Assembly: GCA_021808205.1 (NCBI GenBank)
Contig: JAKBCD010000055.1
Location: 1 to 7,930, forward strand
DNA from: Pseudomonadota bacterium
Lineage (GTDB): Bacteria; Pseudomonadota; Alphaproteobacteria; Acetobacterales; Acetobacteraceae
Direction: 5' to 3'
Length of the DNA: 7,930 nt
Positions 6,517 through 7,930 of this stretch are shown here, one piece after another (positions within the stretch are counted from its first letter, which is position 1; every line of letters begins with the position of its first letter). A program made the translations under genes and the position numbers. A model generated the notes under the pieces. That model worked only from the letters and a program-made list of their open reading frames with translations. It was not told where the DNA came from and did not search any database.

Positions 6517-7930
<1,414 letters not shown>

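Overview
The window looks like a piece of an alphaproteobacterial chromosome. GC content is high and genes are closely packed. The plus-strand gene at the left end belongs to the DUF1013/TrcR family, which as far as I know is essentially alphaproteobacterial. A small DUF465 (YdcH-like) gene, a full-length glutamine-dependent NAD synthetase and a class II DAHP synthase fit the same group. Acetobacteraceae or another Rhodospirillales member is a plausible guess, but the sequence does not prove it.

Layout. At the left, trcR (54-626, plus) converges on a minus-strand gene train. A perfect 10-bp hairpin (637-660) lies between them, with A/T tracts that could let it end transcription from both sides. 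Reading the minus strand in its own direction (right to left), the order is: the 3' end of a class II DAHP synthase, cut by the window edge (7647-7930); pncB-type nicotinate phosphoribosyltransferase (6517-7650, GTG start overlapping the DAHP synthase stop by 4 nt); a 149-bp spacer holding a palindromic element and a possible 49-codon ORF; nadE (4703-6367); a hairpin-rich 158-bp gap; a 906-aa SWIM/SNF2 helicase-like protein (1824-4544); a sulfotransferase (996-1817) 6 nt behind it; a 142-bp gap; and a 55-aa DUF465 protein (686-853), too short for ordinary ORF cut-offs.

How the genes work together. pncB and nadE are the first and last steps of Preiss-Handler NAD salvage (nicotinate to NaMN, and NaAD to NAD+). 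The middle enzyme NadD is not here. DAHP synthase opens the shikimate pathway, and its overlap with pncB points to shared transcription rather than shared chemistry. The SNF2 protein and the sulfotransferase look like a two-gene unit with no obvious shared pathway. I see no tRNA, rRNA, CRISPR, transposase, phage gene or recognised defence island.

The most interesting spot is the pncB-nadE spacer. An exact 12-bp direct repeat (GCCTACTCCGGC, plus strand) sits at both ends, at 6370-6381 and 6515-6526. Between the copies are imperfect inverted repeats and a central 15-bp palindrome. Removing one copy and the insert would leave pncB and nadE 4 nt apart with a good Shine-Dalgarno, as expected in an operon. 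This suggests a small palindromic element inserted there, carrying or creating a short ORF whose stop overlaps the nadE start (ATGA).
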